A stretch of DNA of 64,000 bases, from assembly GCF_014640555.1 (NCBI RefSeq), contig NZ_BMHE01000002.1:231890-295889 (forward strand), read 5' to 3'. Under the pieces are notes generated by a model. It was not told the DNA's origin. It did no database searches and was given only the letters and a program-made list of their open reading frames with translations. The translations under genes and the position numbers were made by a program. This stretch comes from Paenibacillus marchantiophytorum (GTDB lineage Bacteria > Bacillota > Bacilli > Paenibacillales > NBRC-103111). The stretch's first letter is position 1. Each line of letters starts with the position of its first letter. This document shows, one piece after another, positions 61,749 to 64,000 of this stretch.

Positions 61749-62182
61749 ATGCTGTTGTCAGTTCCGTTTAGTTTCAAGGTGTCGTATTTGCGGATTTCTT
61801 CACGCCAGGAAAGGAATCCGTTCTCCATTGCGCGGATCAGCATTTCTGCCGTCGCAACATTCGTAGCCAGAGGAATCCGCTGAACATCACATAGGCGAAG
61901 CAAGGCGGAAATATCCGGTTCGTGTCCAAGCGCAGACAGCGGATCGCGAAAAAAGATCAATAAATCAATATCATCCATCGCAATCATAGCCCCGATTTGT
62001 TGATCTCCACCAAGCGGACCTGAACGCAAACGGGTCACCTCTAGTTTGGCAGCCTCACTTATTCTTTTCCCTGTCGTTCCTGTTGCAAAAAGCGTATGCT
62101 TTTGGAAGATATGTTTGTAAGCAATAACGAAGTCTACGATTAAGTTTTTGTGAATGTCATGCGCGACCAATGCGATATTCAT
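61745..62182 (-). CDS. mgsA: Methylglyoxal synthase
   Basis: A 145-residue cytoplasmic enzyme converting dihydroxyacetone phosphate to methylglyoxal, a bypass of lower glycolysis under phosphate limitation. All family motifs are present: [13 protein letters not shown] at the start, [10 protein letters not shown] near 33, [17 protein letters not shown] near 52 with the phosphate-binding Ser/Gly and catalytic Asp, and [15 protein letters not shown] near 78. The opening Met is preceded by AAGGGGTGG. The length is slightly above the E. coli enzyme's core because of a short tail that runs into the convergent hydrolase gene. Confidence 0.95.
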   Translation of the reverse strand: MNIALVAHDIHKNLIVDFVIAYKHIFQKHTLFATGTTGKRISEAAKLEVTRLRSGPLGGDQQIGAMIAMDDIDLLIFFRDPLSALGHEPDISALLRLCDVQRIPLATNVATAEMLIRAMENGFLSWREEIRKYDTLKLNGTDNSI

Positions 62183-62437
62183 TTACTCTCCACCCCTTCT
62201 AATGTGTTATATTATCTGACATATAATTATTGTTGAATTCAGATTATCCTAAAATATAAATAAATTCAATCATTATTTTGGTTATTTTGATCAATTAGAA
62301 TGAAATATGTCATGTTATCGAACATTAACATTACACCGAATGAGCTAATCAAGCAGTTTTCAGCTTGTTTCCTTCCTTTCTATAGGGAGCTAACTATGTT
62401 AATCTGTAAGAAGTGTCGACAAGGCGGTGGTCATTTT

Positions 62438-63067
62438 TTGAAACGAATTTTGATTACAGGGTACAAAGCATCTGAATTGGGTATTTTTTCATTAAAGCAT
62501 CCGGGAATTCCGATTATAAAAAAAGCGATCCAGAAGAAGCTCATTGCTCTTGTCGAGGATGGTTTGGAATGGGTCGTCGTCAGTGGGGGTTGGGGTGTTG
62601 AGTTATGGGCTGCCGAGGCTGTGCTTGAACTTAGAGCGGGTACATGCCCGGAGCTGAAATTAGCGATTATTACGCCTTTTCTGGAGCAGGAAGAGAAATG
62701 GAGCGACGATAAGAAGAATTGCTATACGAGTGTGATTGAGCGTGCTAATTATGTGAATAGCATAACGAAGACCAAATATGAAGGTCCTTGGCAGTTTAAG
62801 GAACGCGATAAGTTTCTGCTGCGCAACTCGGATGGCATCTTGCTTGTCTATGATGAAGATACAGAAGGTTCCCCAAGATTTATGAAACAGCAAGCTGCGC
62901 AATTGGCGGCCAATCACGCTTATCCGATCTTGACTATCAATGCCTATGATTTGCAAAATATAGCGGAAGATGAACAAGGGGAGCAGCACGGCGAAGAAGA
63001 CTTGAGCGGAGATCAATGGGGAGATCTAGATACGTATAAGGATAATAAAGATTTCGAAGAAATCTAA
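62438..63067 (+). CDS. YpsA-like SLOG-family protein (DUF1273)
   Basis: A 209-residue cytoplasmic protein. The start chosen is TTG at 62438 (reading MKRILITGYKASELGIF) after AAGGCGGTGG; upstream in-frame ATG codons have no such signal. It carries the Rossmann-like SLOG pattern: RILITGYKASELG at the start, LEWVVVSGGWGVELWAAEAVLEL near 50, and SDGILLVYDEDTEGSPRFM near 140, as in B. subtilis YpsA. The C-terminal about 35 residues are acidic and repetitive, extending beyond the 180-residue Bacillus protein. Overproduced YpsA disturbs cell division in B. subtilis; the ligand, probably a nucleotide, is not established. Confidence 0.85.
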   Translation: MKRILITGYKASELGIFSLKHPGIPIIKKAIQKKLIALVEDGLEWVVVSGGWGVELWAAEAVLELRAGTCPELKLAIITPFLEQEEKWSDDKKNCYTSVIERANYVNSITKTKYEGPWQFKERDKFLLRNSDGILLVYDEDTEGSPRFMKQQAAQLAANHAYPILTINAYDLQNIAEDEQGEQHGEEDLSGDQWGDLDTYKDNKDFEEI

Positions 63068-63074
63068 ATAGGGA

Positions 63075-63106
63075 AAGCCAGGTCCGATGCGGACTTGGCT
63101 TTTTTT
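63075..63106 (+). terminator. Rho-independent terminator after the YpsA-like gene
   Basis: AGCCAGGTCCG-ATG-CGGACTTGGCT (one G-T pair) followed by six T residues, eight bases after the stop codon. Confidence 0.92.
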
Positions 63107-63120
63107 CATGACTGGTGCGT

Positions 63121-63175
63121 TAAGATAATCTTAAGAATTGTCCCCACAATCTGTTAAGATTCAGCGTCTATACTA
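63121..63175 (+). promoter_or_regulatory. TTAAGAT repeats upstream of the response regulator
   Basis: TTAAGAT-A-ATCTTAA at 63121-63135 is a perfect palindrome, and TTAAGAT recurs at 63155-63161 with TTAAGA at 63132-63137. A TATACT lies at 63170-63175. Spaced TTAAGA-type repeats are what OmpR-class regulators bind, so autoregulation by the downstream gene is likely. The promoter itself is uncertain. Confidence 0.45.
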
Positions 63176-63307
63176 AGTCTCATGATAGCTATCAACATTT
63201 TGATTGTATTTATCAGATCAACTTGATACGTTAATGGATATCCGCAAAGCACCGTACATAGGCTTAAAACTATTTCATACTTACACATGTAAAGGAGGGT
63301 ACCCGGC

Positions 63308-64000
63308 ATGGCACAAACGACAATACTCCTTGTTGACGACGAGAAAGAAATCATCGATATGCTGGCCATTTATTTGAAAAATGAAGGTTATCAGTTGCTT
63401 CGAGCGTCCGATGGCATGGAAGCCCTGCAGGTTCTTCAGAAGGAAGAGGTAGATCTGATCGTTCTCGACATCATGATGCCGAAAATGGATGGGATCGAGG
63501 CTTGCTTTAAAATCCGCGAGCAAAAAAATATGCCGATCATTATGCTCTCTGCCAAGAGTCAGGATATGGATAAAATCTGGGGCTTAAGCTCAGGCGCTGA
63601 CGACTACATGAGCAAACCATTTAATCCGTTGGAGCTAATCGCTCGAATTAAATCGCAGCTGCGCCGTTACACTAGGCTTAATGTGCCGCATGTGAACAAG
63701 GACCACGAGCTCGAAGTGGATGATCTGACGATTAATACACAGACACATGAAGTCAAGCTGGAAGGCAAAGAAATTAAGCTAACCCCAAGGGAATTCGCTA
63801 TTCTTGAGCTGCTTGTCCGTAACCGAGGGATGGTGTGGAGTTCGGAAAAAATGTACGAAACCATTTGGAAGGAAGCCTATTATGACTCCGACAATACGGT
63901 CATGGTGCATATCCGCAAAATTCGTGAAAAAATTGAACCAAATCCAAGAAGCCCGAGATTTATAAAAACAGTTTGGGGGGTTGGCTACAAAGTTGAATAA
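63308..64000 (+). CDS. OmpR/PhoB-family response regulator (VanR-like)
   Basis: A 230-residue DNA-binding regulator. The receiver domain spans about residues 1-120, with the acidic pocket VDDEKE, phosphorylation site Asp54 in VLDIMMPKMDG, and Lys near 103 in DYMSKPFNP. The winged helix spans about 130-228 (LTPREFAILELLVRNRGMVWSSEKMYETIW, then DNTVMVHIRKIREKIE and a closing IKTVWGVGYKVE). The stop codon is the last three bases of the window, so the cognate histidine kinase probably follows outside. AAGGAGG lies nine bases upstream of ATG. The tail resembles the VanR subgroup by memory; the signal is unknown. Confidence 0.92.
   Translation: MAQTTILLVDDEKEIIDMLAIYLKNEGYQLLRASDGMEALQVLQKEEVDLIVLDIMMPKMDGIEACFKIREQKNMPIIMLSAKSQDMDKIWGLSSGADDYMSKPFNPLELIARIKSQLRRYTRLNVPHVNKDHELEVDDLTINTQTHEVKLEGKEIKLTPREFAILELLVRNRGMVWSSEKMYETIWKEAYYDSDNTVMVHIRKIREKIEPNPRSPRFIKTVWGVGYKVE

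Overview
The window looks like a chromosomal stretch of a Paenibacillus-type Gram-positive bacterium. The evidence is strong AAGGAGG-like ribosome binding sites with occasional TTG and GTG starts, many lipoproteins with Gram-positive lipoboxes, several AraC-family regulators (one membrane-anchored), a YesM/YesN-type two-component pair, CUT1 sugar ABC systems without their own ATPase, and homologues of Bacillus YdjO and YpsA and of the Btr/Feu system. No rRNA, tRNA, CRISPR array, prophage or intact insertion sequence was seen. The species call is an inference from gene content.

Layout. 0-3.1 kb: end of a phosphonate/Fe3+-type ABC transporter (ATPase, fused double permease) and a DeoR regulator. 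3.2-5.5 kb: a 112-bp tandem array, a small hypothetical gene and a lipoprotein. 5.8-10 kb: a Crp-family regulator, a sulfonate-type ABC transporter (ATPase, permease, lipoprotein) and a metallo-beta-lactamase-fold hydrolase, probably organosulfur scavenging. 10-12.2 kb: a DUF2339 membrane protein and a small protein. 12.2-20.5 kb: a decayed family 2 glycoside hydrolase, an Lpl-type oligosaccharide ABC system and its membrane-bound AraC regulator. 20.6-23.5 kb: an MFS exporter, YdjO, a YpbF-like protein and a CBM9-like protein. 24-29.8 kb: ornithine aminotransferase, aspartase, an IS91-family transposase remnant, a DUF1361 protein and arginase, which together suggest amino-acid nitrogen catabolism.

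29.9-34.8 kb is a Fur-controlled siderophore locus: an AraC-plus-binding-domain regulator like Btr, two FecCD permeases and a binding lipoprotein, with no ATPase. 35-40.7 kb: an M29 aminopeptidase, an AraC regulator divergent from a PhyH dioxygenase, a VanW-domain protein and glucuronate isomerase. 41.3-53.2 kb is an alpha-galactoside operon: histidine kinase, response regulator, sugar-binding lipoprotein, two permeases, a large secreted clan-D glycosidase and a cytoplasmic GH36 alpha-galactosidase. 53.3-56.8 kb is a second Fur-box locus with another AraC/binding-domain fusion, a lipoprotein closely resembling that fusion's own sensor domain, and a nitroreductase. 58.4-64 kb: an AraC regulator divergent from a Gfo/Idh/MocA oxidoreductase and an alpha/beta hydrolase, then methylglyoxal synthase, a YpsA-like protein and an OmpR-type response regulator.

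The most distinctive feature is the intergenic DNA. At least six repeat families occupy the gaps: a 112-bp tandem array; a three-copy family of about 240 bp; a family built on GGAACTACGATCCGCTA inverted repeats, found at five places and as a tandem triplicate with a variable GTAGAA hexamer tract at 57-58 kb; a 114-bp family with AAGAGTCC/GGACTCTT hairpins; a 34-bp tandem; and a short GGTGAGCGAAGCTT element that brackets the transposase remnant. No protein-coding role is credible for any of them. The most interesting protein-level observation is the regulator and lipoprotein at 53-56 kb that appear to share one ligand-binding domain.
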